From Rhodococcus sp. B50 (GTDB lineage: Bacteria > Actinomycetota > Actinomycetes > Mycobacteriales > Mycobacteriaceae), in NCBI RefSeq assembly GCF_013602415.1, contig NZ_WPAG02000002.1, forward strand, positions 3,599,480-3,663,479: a DNA stretch of 64,000 bases. Reading direction: 5' to 3'. A program made the position numbers and the translations under genes. A model generated the notes under the pieces. It did no database searches and was not told the origin of the DNA. It saw only the letters and a list, made by a program, of their open reading frames with translations. Shown here piece by piece: positions 28,025-35,975 of the stretch (position 1 is its first letter; every line of letters starts with the position of its first letter).

Positions 28025-29170
28025 CTACGCGCGTGTCGGAGTGGCAGTCCGTTCGTCGGAGGCGACCTGCTTCGGCGTCAGCCAGCGGTTCTTGATCCAC
28101 TGCGCGGCCGGGACCTCGACGGAGCGGTACAGCACTTCGGCGACGAGACCGCAGCCGATCAGGAGGAGCACGATCGCCGTGGTCGTGCCGACGATGCCGA
28201 CGGTGTTCTCGTAGATCCGGTACATCACGAGCGTGTGGGTCAGGTAGATGCAGTAGCTGCGGGTCGCGACCCAGGAGATGACCCGCGAACGCGCGAACCG
28301 ACCGTCGTACCGCGCGACCAGCACGACCGCCGCGAAGACCACCGTCACCGTCCACAGGTAGCGGCTGCCCGACCAGTAGACGTTGATGTCCGTGGCCATC
28401 ACGATCACCGCGATCTGCGCAAACAGCGCCGCCAGCAGTGCGCGAAGCGAGATCAGGCCCGCCCAGCCGAAGTACACGATCTGCCCGAGGAACAGGGTCG
28501 GCAGGGTCGACGCGATCTTCGACAGGAACGGCACCGTGTACGGCTCGGGCACGTACAGGTTGTAGAGGAGCACGAGCATGCACAGCACGGCACCGAGCAT
28601 CGGCACCGCCACCGGAGCCGTCCGCAACAGCGACCGTCCCGCCACGCACCACAGGTAGAAGGAGATCTGCGCGGCGAGTGTCCACACCACGCCGAGCACG
28701 ATCACCTGCGGTTTCAAGAAGAACGCCCCGAGGAAGAAGGACAGGAACGCCTCGGAGACGGACACGGTGGTGTGGCCGCTGAAGGTGCCGTTGATGCCCA
28801 GCCACACGAGCACGACCGCGGTCAGGATCGACACCCAGAAGGCCGGCAGGAGCCGCGCGGCCCGGGCGATCAGGAACTTCCCCCGGTCCTGACGGATCGC
28901 GGACCGGCTGACGAGCATGCCCGTGAGCATCATGAAGGCCGTCACGCCGACGGACGACAGGTGCTGATTGAGCCCCGCACCCTCGACGAGCACCTCGTAC
29001 GTGAGGTCGATGCCCCACCAGCCCGTACCGAGGTCGTCGATCAGGTAGAAGGCGATGTGGGAGTAGAGCACGGCCGCGACCGCGACGAACCGGACGACGT
29101 CGACGCCCGGGAGGTCCACACGCGGTGCCTCGGCCCCGCGTGTCGGTTCGTTCAGGAAGGGCCGAAACAC
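28025..29170 (-). CDS. Membrane acyltransferase (acyltransferase-3 family)
   Basis: A 381-residue protein with about 10 membrane helices. The family opening is DLPGVDVVRFVAVAAVLYSH, where the conserved Arg and His support acyl transfer. Also present are FMMLTGMLVSRS and ISWVATRSYCIYLTHTLVMY. Such enzymes O-acetylate or succinylate envelope glycans or lipids. There is no C-terminal SGNH domain. It may be co-transcribed with msrA. Confidence 0.87.
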   Translation of the reverse strand: MFRPFLNEPTRGAEAPRVDLPGVDVVRFVAVAAVLYSHIAFYLIDDLGTGWWGIDLTYEVLVEGAGLNQHLSSVGVTAFMMLTGMLVSRSAIRQDRGKFLIARAARLLPAFWVSILTAVVLVWLGINGTFSGHTTVSVSEAFLSFFLGAFFLKPQVIVLGVVWTLAAQISFYLWCVAGRSLLRTAPVAVPMLGAVLCMLVLLYNLYVPEPYTVPFLSKIASTLPTLFLGQIVYFGWAGLISLRALLAALFAQIAVIVMATDINVYWSGSRYLWTVTVVFAAVVLVARYDGRFARSRVISWVATRSYCIYLTHTLVMYRIYENTVGIVGTTTAIVLLLIGCGLVAEVLYRSVEVPAAQWIKNRWLTPKQVASDERTATPTRA

Positions 29171-29304
29171 GCGCCAATGTTAAGGTCCCGTTCACGCGCC
29201 GGTTGCCGACGGTCCTATCGTCCGACCGTTTCCCCTGGTGAGAGCTGTTTTCCGGAAGCATCTCCTGCTGCGGGTGCTCTACGACACAATCGGGGTCCGG
29301 CCGT

Positions 29305-29397
29305 GTCCGCATTACGGCGAATGTTGCGGACGGTGTAGTTATGGGTTTGGGTGGAAACCCGAAAAGGTACGGAATAACTGCACGGGCCGGACGGCCC
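29305..29397 (+). promoter_or_regulatory. Structured sodA leader
   Basis: Upstream of sodA lie three inverted repeats: GTCCGCA/TGCGGAC (29305-29311 and 29325-29331, with inner ATT/AAT pairing), GGGTTT/AAACCC (29343-29348 and 29355-29360), and GGGCCG-GA-CGGCCC (29384-29397) immediately before the ribosome site. They could be operator or RNA leader elements; no known class is recognised. Confidence 0.4.
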
Positions 29398-29416
29398 GGT
29401 GAAGAAGGGACCCTTC

Positions 29417-30040
29417 GTGGCTGAATACACACTTCCGGACTTGCCCTACGACTACGCAGCGCTCGAGCCGCACATCTCGGCGAAGATCATGGAGCTGCAC
29501 CACTCGAAGCACCACGCCACCTACGTCGCCGGTGCGAACACCGCCCTCGAGAAGTTGGCCGAGGCCCGCGACAACGGCACCATGGCGGCGCAGGCGACCA
29601 AGCTCGAGAAGGACCTCGCCTTCCACCTGGGTGGTCACACCAACCACTCCGTCTTCTGGAACAACCTCTCCCCGGAGGGTGGCGACAAGCCCGAGGGTGA
29701 GCTCGCTGCTGCGATCGACGACGCCTTCGGTTCGTTCGACAAGTTCCGCGATCACTTCTCCGCGAACGCGAACTCCATCCAGGGTTCCGGCTGGTCGATC
29801 CTCGCGTGGGATTCGATCGGACAGCGTCTGCTCATCGTCCAGCTGTACGACCAGCAGGGCAACATCCCGATCGGCCTGACCCCGCTGCTCATGCTCGACA
29901 TGTGGGAGCACGCCTTCTACCTGCAGTACCAGAACGTCAAGGCCGACTACGTCAAGGCCTTCTGGAACATCGTCAACTGGGCCGACGTGCAGGCTCGCTT
30001 CGAGCGCGCCCGCACCGCCACCTCCGGTCTGATCGTCTAG
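29417..30040 (+). CDS. sodA: Superoxide dismutase (Fe/Mn)
   Basis: Converts superoxide to hydrogen peroxide and oxygen. The 207-residue protein has the four metal ligands: His28 region ([13 protein letters not shown]), His in [13 protein letters not shown], and [11 protein letters not shown] (Asp and His). The sequence is close to mycobacterial SodA. Iron versus manganese cannot be decided safely. No signal peptide is present. The GTG at 29417 follows GAAGGGA. A terminator is at 30072. Confidence 0.96.
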   Translation: MAEYTLPDLPYDYAALEPHISAKIMELHHSKHHATYVAGANTALEKLAEARDNGTMAAQATKLEKDLAFHLGGHTNHSVFWNNLSPEGGDKPEGELAAAIDDAFGSFDKFRDHFSANANSIQGSGWSILAWDSIGQRLLIVQLYDQQGNIPIGLTPLLMLDMWEHAFYLQYQNVKADYVKAFWNIVNWADVQARFERARTATSGLIV

Positions 30041-30071
30041 TACCGATCGGGCACAGGTCGCGAGACCGACA

Positions 30072-30102
30072 ACGAGGGCGCCGGGACACCGGCGCCCTTC
30101 GT
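30072..30102 (+). terminator. sodA terminator hairpin
   Basis: GGGCGCCGG (30076-30084) pairs with CCGGCGCCC (30089-30097) around GACA. The stem extends by further pairs through one bulge. It lies 32 nt after the sodA stop. Confidence 0.8.
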
Positions 30103-30210
30103 CGTCTCGGGGTTCGGATCGTCGGTCCCCTCTGCTGGCACTCGACACCCCTTGTGTGCCAATGGAGAAAACGGGCATTCTCCCCTTACCGACCGAGAGG
30201 GAGGAGTGGG

Positions 30211-30744
30211 ATGAACGCCGAGGAACACAGCCGTATCGAGCTGTCCGCATTCCAGTCCGACGGGTCGCTGCGAGGTTTCGTCGTCTCGGGCAGATGGCCC
30301 GCGACCACCCGTGAATGGGCCCAGGTGCTGGCGATGACAGTGCGGATCGCGTCGCTGCCGGGGTTGCTGCCCACCTCGACGGTGTTCGGGGTGAAAGAGG
30401 AGCTGCCCGAGAACCCCGAACCCGGGACGGTCGGCCTCGTCGTGGCCGAAGGTCCGGTGCTCGGGGAGCGCGCCGTGCAGCCCGGGCGATTCGCGGAGCA
30501 TCAGCCGCCGGCGCTGATCATGTTGCATCCACCCTCGGAGACGACGCCGTCGTTGCCGGAGAATGCCGGCGCCGCTTCGGGCTGCGTGCTCCTCCCCGGG
30601 ATCCCGCATCTCGGGCTCGAGCATCGCGCGGCGTGGGTCGAGGCCGAACCGGACGGCACAGTGACGGCGCTGGTCAGCAAGGTGGGAGTCGATCCGGGCA
30701 ACGATCCCGACACCGCGATTCTGGCCATGCTGCTCGCTTCGTGA
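30211..30744 (+). CDS. Hypothetical protein
   Basis: A 177-residue soluble protein with no recognised domain, signal peptide or membrane helix. It starts at ATG 30211 behind an excellent GAGGGAGGAG ribosome site, and codon use fits its neighbours, so translation is credible. The pattern is alpha/beta with a conserved-looking WPATTREWAQVLAMTVRIASLPGLL helix and a Pro-rich middle. It stands between the sodA terminator and the manganese riboswitch, so it is probably a single-gene unit. Confidence 0.65.
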   Translation: MNAEEHSRIELSAFQSDGSLRGFVVSGRWPATTREWAQVLAMTVRIASLPGLLPTSTVFGVKEELPENPEPGTVGLVVAEGPVLGERAVQPGRFAEHQPPALIMLHPPSETTPSLPENAGAASGCVLLPGIPHLGLEHRAAWVEAEPDGTVTALVSKVGVDPGNDPDTAILAMLLAS

Positions 30745-30830
30745 GGTCGCCCTGAAGAGGAGAGTTCGGTTCTCCGAAAGTTAGCATTGCCTTTACAGAA
30801 TTCGGTTTGCCGAGCTAACGTTGTCGCCGA

Positions 30831-30935
30831 CGAAGGGGAGTAGCCCCCAATCGCAGGGTCGACATACTGGCGGCGCCCGACACGGCGACGCCCGGCCCTA
30901 CGGACCGGAGCACCTTCCGGTGGGCGAGACCTTCG
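30831..30935 (+). promoter_or_regulatory. yybP-ykoY manganese riboswitch
   Basis: Leader RNA of the GDT1-type gene. It has the class landmarks in order: GGGGAGTAGCC (30836-30846), GTCGACATACT (30858-30868), CCCGGCCCTACG and the closing GCGAGACC (30924-30931). The P1 stem is visible: CGAAGG (30831-30836) pairs with CCTTCG (30930-30935). This class senses Mn(II), and the gene behind it belongs to a manganese exporter family. Confidence 0.85.
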
Positions 30936-30965
30936 GCCGCTCGACGCACCGTGCGTCCGGCGTCC

Positions 30966-31001
30966 GGAGGAAGCCCCGTTTCCTCCCTACGAAAGGAGGA
31001 A
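30966..31001 (+). promoter_or_regulatory. Riboswitch expression platform
   Basis: TTTCCTCC (30979-30986) can pair either with GGAGGAA upstream (30966-30972) or with the ribosome site GGAGGAAA (30995-31002). The two helices exclude each other. This suits translational control: the second hides the ribosome site, and the first frees it. Confidence 0.65.
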
Positions 31002-31007
31002 ATGCCT

Positions 31008-31706
31008 GTGTGGTCCGCTCTCGTCCTGTCCTTCGCGGTCATCTTCGTCGCCGAACTCGGCGACAAGTCCCAGCTCATGGCGATGACCTTCGCGCTGCGA
31101 TATCGCTGGTGGGTCGTCCTGTCCGGGATCCTGTTCGCCACGACCGCGGTCCACCTCGTCTCCGTGGCCGTCGGGCATTATCTGGGTGTCGCGATCCCCG
31201 CGACCGCGATCTCGATCGTCGGCGGCATCGCCTTCCTGATCTTCGGCGCGTGGACGCTGCGCGGCGACTCCCTCGACGACGACGAGCAGTCCAAGGCCGG
31301 ACGCGTCGCGCGGTCCGCCTTCCTCGCGGTGACCTCGGCGTTCTTCCTCGCCGAACTCGGCGACAAGACGATGCTCGCCACCATCACCCTCGCGACCGAC
31401 AACAACTGGGCCGGGGTGTGGATCGGATCCACGATCGGCATGGTCGCCGCCGACGCGCTGGCCATCATCGCCGGCGCCGTGCTGGGCCGGCACCTTCCCG
31501 AGAACGCCATCCGTTTCGGCGCTGCCGCATTGTTCTTCGGCTTCGGTGCGTGGATGCTCGGCGACGGCCTGTTCCCGGAGGCCGATGCCGTAGGACCGAT
31601 CGCCGGAGCCGTGGCCCTGCTGCTGTCCGTCGGCGCGATCGCGGTGATGCGCCTGCGCGCGCGTCGCGTCGCCGAAGACGAGTCGCCGGCCCTGATGCGG
31701 CCCTGA
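31008..31706 (+). CDS. TMEM165/GDT1 family manganese exporter
   Basis: A 232-residue membrane protein with six predicted helices in two homologous halves. Each half carries the family signature ExGDKS/T: AELGDKSQLMAMTFA near the N-terminus and AELGDKTMLATITLA in the middle. These acidic residues bind the exported cation. GTG 31008 lies 8 nt after GGAGG; ATG 31002 is only 2 nt away and is the alternative start, adding two residues. Control by the Mn riboswitch at 30831 supports Mn(II) efflux. Confidence 0.92.
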   Translation: MWSALVLSFAVIFVAELGDKSQLMAMTFALRYRWWVVLSGILFATTAVHLVSVAVGHYLGVAIPATAISIVGGIAFLIFGAWTLRGDSLDDDEQSKAGRVARSAFLAVTSAFFLAELGDKTMLATITLATDNNWAGVWIGSTIGMVAADALAIIAGAVLGRHLPENAIRFGAAALFFGFGAWMLGDGLFPEADAVGPIAGAVALLLSVGAIAVMRLRARRVAEDESPALMRP

Positions 31707-31749
31707 TCACCCCTTTCGAACAGTGCGCCCCCTCCGAACAGGAGTATGC

Positions 31750-31763
31750 TTGCCGATAGGCAA
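31750..31763. promoter_or_regulatory. Putative MarR operator
   Basis: Inverted repeat TTGCC-GATA-GGCAA, 20 bp upstream of the MarR start. It overlaps the likely promoter of the MarR/MFS pair and suits autoregulation. Confidence 0.6.
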
Positions 31764-31783
31764 ATAAATTCGGAGGTGGTTCC

Positions 31784-32281
31784 ATGTCTGATCTCGAAGG
31801 CGCCCCTCGATCCGACACTCCCCCGTTCGACGCGGAAGACGTCCACCGTCTGCGTATCGCGATCGGACGGATCTCCCGCCGCATGGGCATGTTCGCCTCG
31901 GAGGAAGGGCTGACGCGCTCGCAGTCGACCCTTCTCACGACCGTCGCCCGCCACGAGACGATCGGAGTCCGCGACCTCGCGGAGATCGAAGGGCTCAACC
32001 CCACCATGTGTTCACGCATGGTGGGCAAACTCGAAGACCACGGGTTGCTCACCCGGTCCCCCGACGCCGACGACAAGCGTGTCGTCCGCGTCCACATCAC
32101 ACCCGCCGGTGCCGCCCTGTCCGCGGAACTGCGCGCACGCCGCACCGCCATGTTCGCCCGGCACCTCGCCGACCTGAGCGAACAGCACCTCGACGCTCTG
32201 CACGACGCGCTACCCGCCCTCGAGGCCTTGTCGGAACGCGTCGCCGCTTCTCACCCCTCCGTCGAGGGGAGTCGCCTGTGA
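31784..32281 (+). CDS. MarR family regulator
   Basis: A 165-residue winged-helix repressor. The recognition region is IGVRDLAEIEGLNPTMCSRMVGKLEDHGLLTRSPDADDKRVVRVHITPAG, at about residues 60-110. DDKRV forms the wing. It is translationally coupled (GTGA overlap) to the MFS exporter gene. The expected logic is that a drug or metabolite releases MarR from the operator at 31750 and induces its own operon. Confidence 0.92.
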   Translation: MSDLEGAPRSDTPPFDAEDVHRLRIAIGRISRRMGMFASEEGLTRSQSTLLTTVARHETIGVRDLAEIEGLNPTMCSRMVGKLEDHGLLTRSPDADDKRVVRVHITPAGAALSAELRARRTAMFARHLADLSEQHLDALHDALPALEALSERVAASHPSVEGSRL

Positions 32282-33525
32282 CAGTGCTCGCCGACATCAG
32301 AGGACACACTTTCGCGGCCCTGCGCGGGCCCAACTTCCGCCTCTACATCAGTGGCCAGGCGATCTCGCTCATCGGCACGTGGATGCAGACGGTCGCGCAG
32401 TCGTGGCTCGTCCTCCAGCTCACCGGTTCCGCGACCGCCATCGGCATCGTGCTCGCACTGCAGACCGTGCCGATGCTGCTGCTCGGCCCCTACGGCGGTG
32501 TGGTCGCCGACCGCTCCGACAAACGCCGGCTCATGATCGGGTTGCAGACGCTCATGGGTGTGCAGGCCCTGATCCTGGGACTGCTCGTCGTCACGGACAC
32601 GATCGAGCTCTGGCACGTGTACGTGCTGGCGGTGGCGCTCGGCCTCAACCAGTGTTTCGAGAATCCCGCGCGACAGTCGTTCATGCTCGAACTCGTGGGT
32701 CCGGAAGACCTGCGCAACGCGGTGAGCCTGCAGTCGGTGCTCGCGTCCTGCTCCCGTATGATCGGGCCGGCCGTCGCCGGTGTGGTCATCGCCGCGGGCG
32801 GACTCGGCGTGTGCTTCCTGCTCAACGCCGCGAGTTTCGTCGCCGTCGTCACCTCACTGCTCCGGCTCGACGTGTCCAGGCTCCAGCGGTCGCCTGCCGC
32901 AGCGCGCGCCAAGGGGCAACTGCGCGAGGGTTTCGCCTACGTCCGGCGCACGTCCGATCTGGCCGTTCCACTGCTGATGATGGCGCTCGTCGGATGTCTG
33001 GCATTCGAGTTCCAGGTGGTCCTGCCCGTCCTGGCCGATCACACCTTCGAAGCCGGTGCCGGCGCCTACGGTTTCCTCACCGCGGCGATGGGCGCCGGGT
33101 CCGTCGTGGGCGGACTCGCCGTCGCCACCTGGGGGCGGACGGGCACCAAACCGCTCATCGTCACCTCGCTCGCTTTCGGCATCGCCATGGCGGTCGCCGC
33201 GGCGGCCCCGAACCTCACCACGTTGATCGTGGTCATGGTGATCGTGGGCGCCCTGAGCGTGACCTTCACGTCCACCACCAACAGTTCGCTGCAGCTCGCT
33301 GCCGCACCGACGATGCGCGGCCGGGTGATGGCCCTGTGGTCGGTCGCCTTCCTCGGCTCGACGGCCATCGGCGGGCCCATCGCCGGATGGGTCAGCGAAC
33401 AGTGGGGCGGCCGGGCCGGACTGCTGCTCGGTGCCGTCGCATGTCTCGTGGCCGCGGCAATGGGAGTCCTCGCACTGCGTCGCCGGACCGCGACCCCCGC
33501 AGAACCCGCGGACGTCACCGGTTAG
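32278..33525 (+). CDS. MFS exporter, EntS/multidrug type
   Basis: A 415-residue transporter with 12 predicted helices. It has FRLYISGQAISLIGTWMQTVAQSWLVLQLTGS in helix 1, GGVVADRSDKRRLMI as the A-loop, and FENPARQSFMLELVGPEDLRNAVSLQS, typical of the EntS-like group. The GTG start overlaps the MarR stop by four bases. Substrate is unknown; the coupling to MarR suggests efflux of a toxic compound. Confidence 0.88.
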   Translation: MTVLADIRGHTFAALRGPNFRLYISGQAISLIGTWMQTVAQSWLVLQLTGSATAIGIVLALQTVPMLLLGPYGGVVADRSDKRRLMIGLQTLMGVQALILGLLVVTDTIELWHVYVLAVALGLNQCFENPARQSFMLELVGPEDLRNAVSLQSVLASCSRMIGPAVAGVVIAAGGLGVCFLLNAASFVAVVTSLLRLDVSRLQRSPAAARAKGQLREGFAYVRRTSDLAVPLLMMALVGCLAFEFQVVLPVLADHTFEAGAGAYGFLTAAMGAGSVVGGLAVATWGRTGTKPLIVTSLAFGIAMAVAAAAPNLTTLIVVMVIVGALSVTFTSTTNSSLQLAAAPTMRGRVMALWSVAFLGSTAIGGPIAGWVSEQWGGRAGLLLGAVACLVAAAMGVLALRRRTATPAEPADVTG

Positions 33526-33582
33526 GGTTCGTGACGAACGACACTCATATGCCGTAAGGCTTCGGGACAGGAGATACGAACA

Positions 33583-34350
33583 GTGGAGATTCAGGGATCC
33601 GCCGCACTGGTGACCGGTGCCGCATCCGGTCTCGGCGCCGCAACCGCGCGCCGCCTCGCCGACGCCGGAGCCACCGTCTTCGGCCTCGATCTGCAGCAGT
33701 CCATCGAGCGCGTCGGCGATTCCGCCCCCGCGGGCGTCACGCTCCTCGCCACCGATGTAACGAGCGGCGACGAGGTGCAGGCGGCCGTCGATCGCATCGT
33801 CGAGTCCGGTGTTCCGTTGCGCATCGTCGTCAACTGCGCCGGGGTCGGCTGGGCCGGCCGCATCCTGTCGAAGAACGGCCCGCACGACCTCGAGCTGTTC
33901 CGCACGGTCATCACCGTCAACCTGCTCGGCACGTTCAACGTCATGCGCCTGGCGGCCGACGCGATCTCCAAGACCGAGACGGTCGACGCGTCGGGTCAGC
34001 GCGGCGTCGTCGTGAACACCGCGTCGGTGGCGGCATTCGAGGGCCAAATCGGCCAGATCGCGTACTCCGCGTCGAAGGGCGGCGTGCACGGCATGACCGT
34101 CCCGGCCGCGCGCGACCTCGCGCAGTTCGGCATCCGCGTCAACACGATCGCCCCCGGTATCGTCGACACCCCGATGCTCGCCGGTGTCACCGAGGAGTAC
34201 CGCAAGGGCCTCGAGGCCGGCGTGCCGTTCCCGTCGCGGCTCGCGCAGCCCGCCGAGTACGCGCAGCTCGTGCAGATGATCGTCGAGCACGACTACCTCA
34301 ACGGCGAGACCATCCGCATGGACGGCGCCCTGCGCATGGCGCCGCGCTAG
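33583..34350 (+). CDS. SDR oxidoreductase, HSD10-like 3-hydroxyacyl-CoA dehydrogenase
   Basis: A 255-residue SDR with TGAASGLG near residues 10-17, [44 protein letters not shown] and the end GETIRMDGALRMAPR. It shares long stretches with the SDR at 7792, so the two are paralogues likely to oxidise 3-hydroxyacyl-CoAs in different pathways. The GTG start follows GGAGA. Its TAG stop abuts the first double-hairpin element. Confidence 0.88.
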   Translation: MEIQGSAALVTGAASGLGAATARRLADAGATVFGLDLQQSIERVGDSAPAGVTLLATDVTSGDEVQAAVDRIVESGVPLRIVVNCAGVGWAGRILSKNGPHDLELFRTVITVNLLGTFNVMRLAADAISKTETVDASGQRGVVVNTASVAAFEGQIGQIAYSASKGGVHGMTVPAARDLAQFGIRVNTIAPGIVDTPMLAGVTEEYRKGLEAGVPFPSRLAQPAEYAQLVQMIVEHDYLNGETIRMDGALRMAPR

Positions 34351-34405
34351 GCGGCTTCGCCGCCCGTGCGCGTTTCCGGTGGTTCCCACTACCGGAAACG
34401 CGCAC
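34350..34405 (+). repeat. Double-hairpin REP-like element, copy 1
   Basis: A 56-bp element: mini-hairpin GGCGGC-TTC-GCCGCC (34350-34364), one C, then a palindrome with 15-bp perfect arms, GTGCGCGTTTCCGGT (34366-34380) and its complement (34391-34405). The first G is the last base of the SDR stop codon TAG. Copy 2 at 44325-44380 has the same architecture and length in the opposite orientation. Confidence 0.75.
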
Positions 34406-34423
34406 GTGCGCTAGACCGGTCAC

Positions 34424-35233
34424 ATGCGGATCGTTCTCGCCGTTCTCCTCGTCGTCGCGCTCGTCGGCGTCGCCGGGTGGGCGCTGCAACGACGCCTGAT
34501 CTATCTGCCCGACATCTCCACTCCCCCGTCCGCCGCGATCGTCCTGCCGGGTGCCGAGGACGTCGTGCTCAGAACGTCGGACGGTCTCGAGCTCGACGCC
34601 TGGTTCGTGCCCGGTCGGAACCCCGAGGGTCCCGGGCATGGATTCACCGTCCTGCTCGCCGCCGGTAACGGGGGCAACCGCCTCGGTCGCGCCGACACCG
34701 CCGCCGACCTCGCCGCGGCAGGCTTCTCGACGCTGCTGCTCGACTACCGCGGTTACGGCGGCAACCCCGGCAGCCCCACCGAGGAGGGTCTCGCCGCCGA
34801 TGCCCGCGCGGCGCTGGATCATCTCCGCTCGCGCGACGACGTCGACCCCGCCCGGGTGCTGTACTTCGGGGAGAGCCTCGGTTGCGCGGTCGTCACCGCA
34901 CTGGCCGTCGACGAACCTCCGGCCGGGATGCTGCTGCGCTCGCCGTTCACCGATCTCGCCGCCGTCGCCCGGCACCACTATCCGTTCGTGCCCGCCGCCC
35001 TGGTGAAGGACGACTTCCCCGTCGCCGGGCTCGTCGCCCGCATCGACGTGCCGATCACGGTCGTGTACGGCACCGCCGACACCATCGTCCCGCCGGCGCA
35101 GAGCGCATCGGTCGCCGATGCGGCCCGGCAGTTGTCCGAGCGGGTGGAGCTCGCCGGTCTCGAACACAACGACCCGCCGATGTTCGGCGCGCCCGTGGTG
35201 GAGGCGCTGATCCGGCTCACAGCAGGCCTGTGA
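34424..35233 (+). CDS. Alpha/beta hydrolase, BEM46/ABHD13-like
   Basis: A 269-residue hydrolase anchored by an N-terminal helix (residues 2-20, IVLAVLLVVALVGVAGWAL). The nucleophile elbow is GESLGCA, with DYRGYGG upstream, VYGTADTIVPP carrying the acid and LEHNDPPMFG the catalytic His. This resembles BEM46/ABHD13 membrane-anchored serine hydrolases, whose natural substrates are largely unknown. Its end overlaps the convergent IclR gene by 17 bases. Confidence 0.87.
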   Translation: MRIVLAVLLVVALVGVAGWALQRRLIYLPDISTPPSAAIVLPGAEDVVLRTSDGLELDAWFVPGRNPEGPGHGFTVLLAAGNGGNRLGRADTAADLAAAGFSTLLLDYRGYGGNPGSPTEEGLAADARAALDHLRSRDDVDPARVLYFGESLGCAVVTALAVDEPPAGMLLRSPFTDLAAVARHHYPFVPAALVKDDFPVAGLVARIDVPITVVYGTADTIVPPAQSASVADAARQLSERVELAGLEHNDPPMFGAPVVEALIRLTAGL

Positions 35234-35975
35234 GCCGCGCCGACCCGTCGACGAGGAACCTCACCAGATCGGGATCGGGCTGCACCCTCGCGGCCGATCC
35301 GTGCAGGTACAACCCGCCCACCACGAACGACGACGAATCGCGGACCGGGACGGCCAGCGCTGCCCGCCCCAGCCGGGTCTCCTGGCATTCCTGCGCGTAG
35401 CCGAGCGAGACGATGTCGCGCAGTTCCCGTGCCAGCGACTCGCGGTCGCACATCGTGAACTCGGTCAGCCGGCGCAATTCGGCGTCCGGGCACACCCCCG
35501 GAACGTGCGCCAGCATCAGCTTCCCGATGGCGTTGGCGTGCAACGATTTCGACAGCGTGGTGATGGCGACGATCTCGTGGTCCGGATCCTGGTCGACGAA
35601 CCGGAGCCGGCTCCCGGCGAAGGATGCGACGTGCAACCCGAACCGCGTGCACCCCCGAAGGTCCTCCATCACGTCGCGGAGCGACTCCGACGGGGTCGAT
35701 TCCGTTGCGGCCTGGGCGAGTTCGGCGGTGCGACGACCGAGCGCAAAACCCGACAGGTCGGGAACCCGCACGAGATAGCCGTCCGCGACGAGCAGGTTCA
35801 GCATGCGGTAGGCAGTGGCCGGAGGCACTCCGGCGAACGCCGCGATCTCCTTGGCGGTGGTGCCGGGACCGAGCCGTGCCACGGCCTCGAGCATCCCCAG
35901 CGCCTTCTGCACCGCATGGGGTTGCCGTCCACCGAAGGGCGTCTCGGAGGACCGGATCGGCACGTGCGCGGTCAC
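35217..35975 (-). CDS. IclR family regulator, probable controller of the amine cluster
   Basis: A 252-residue regulator. The N-terminal winged helix is QPHAVQKALGMLEAVARLGPGTTAKEIAAFAGVPPATAYRMLNLLVADGYLVR (residues of about 19-72). The C-terminal IclR effector domain includes LHANAIGKLMLAHVPG and GYAQECQETRLGRAALAVPVRD. The GTG at 35975 overlaps the APC permease stop, so the regulator is co-transcribed with the permease. The inverted repeat GGTAATGC/GCATTACC upstream of the permease is the candidate operator. Confidence 0.88.
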   Translation of the reverse strand: MTAHVPIRSSETPFGGRQPHAVQKALGMLEAVARLGPGTTAKEIAAFAGVPPATAYRMLNLLVADGYLVRVPDLSGFALGRRTAELAQAATESTPSESLRDVMEDLRGCTRFGLHVASFAGSRLRFVDQDPDHEIVAITTLSKSLHANAIGKLMLAHVPGVCPDAELRRLTEFTMCDRESLARELRDIVSLGYAQECQETRLGRAALAVPVRDSSSFVVGGLYLHGSAARVQPDPDLVRFLVDGSARLTGLL

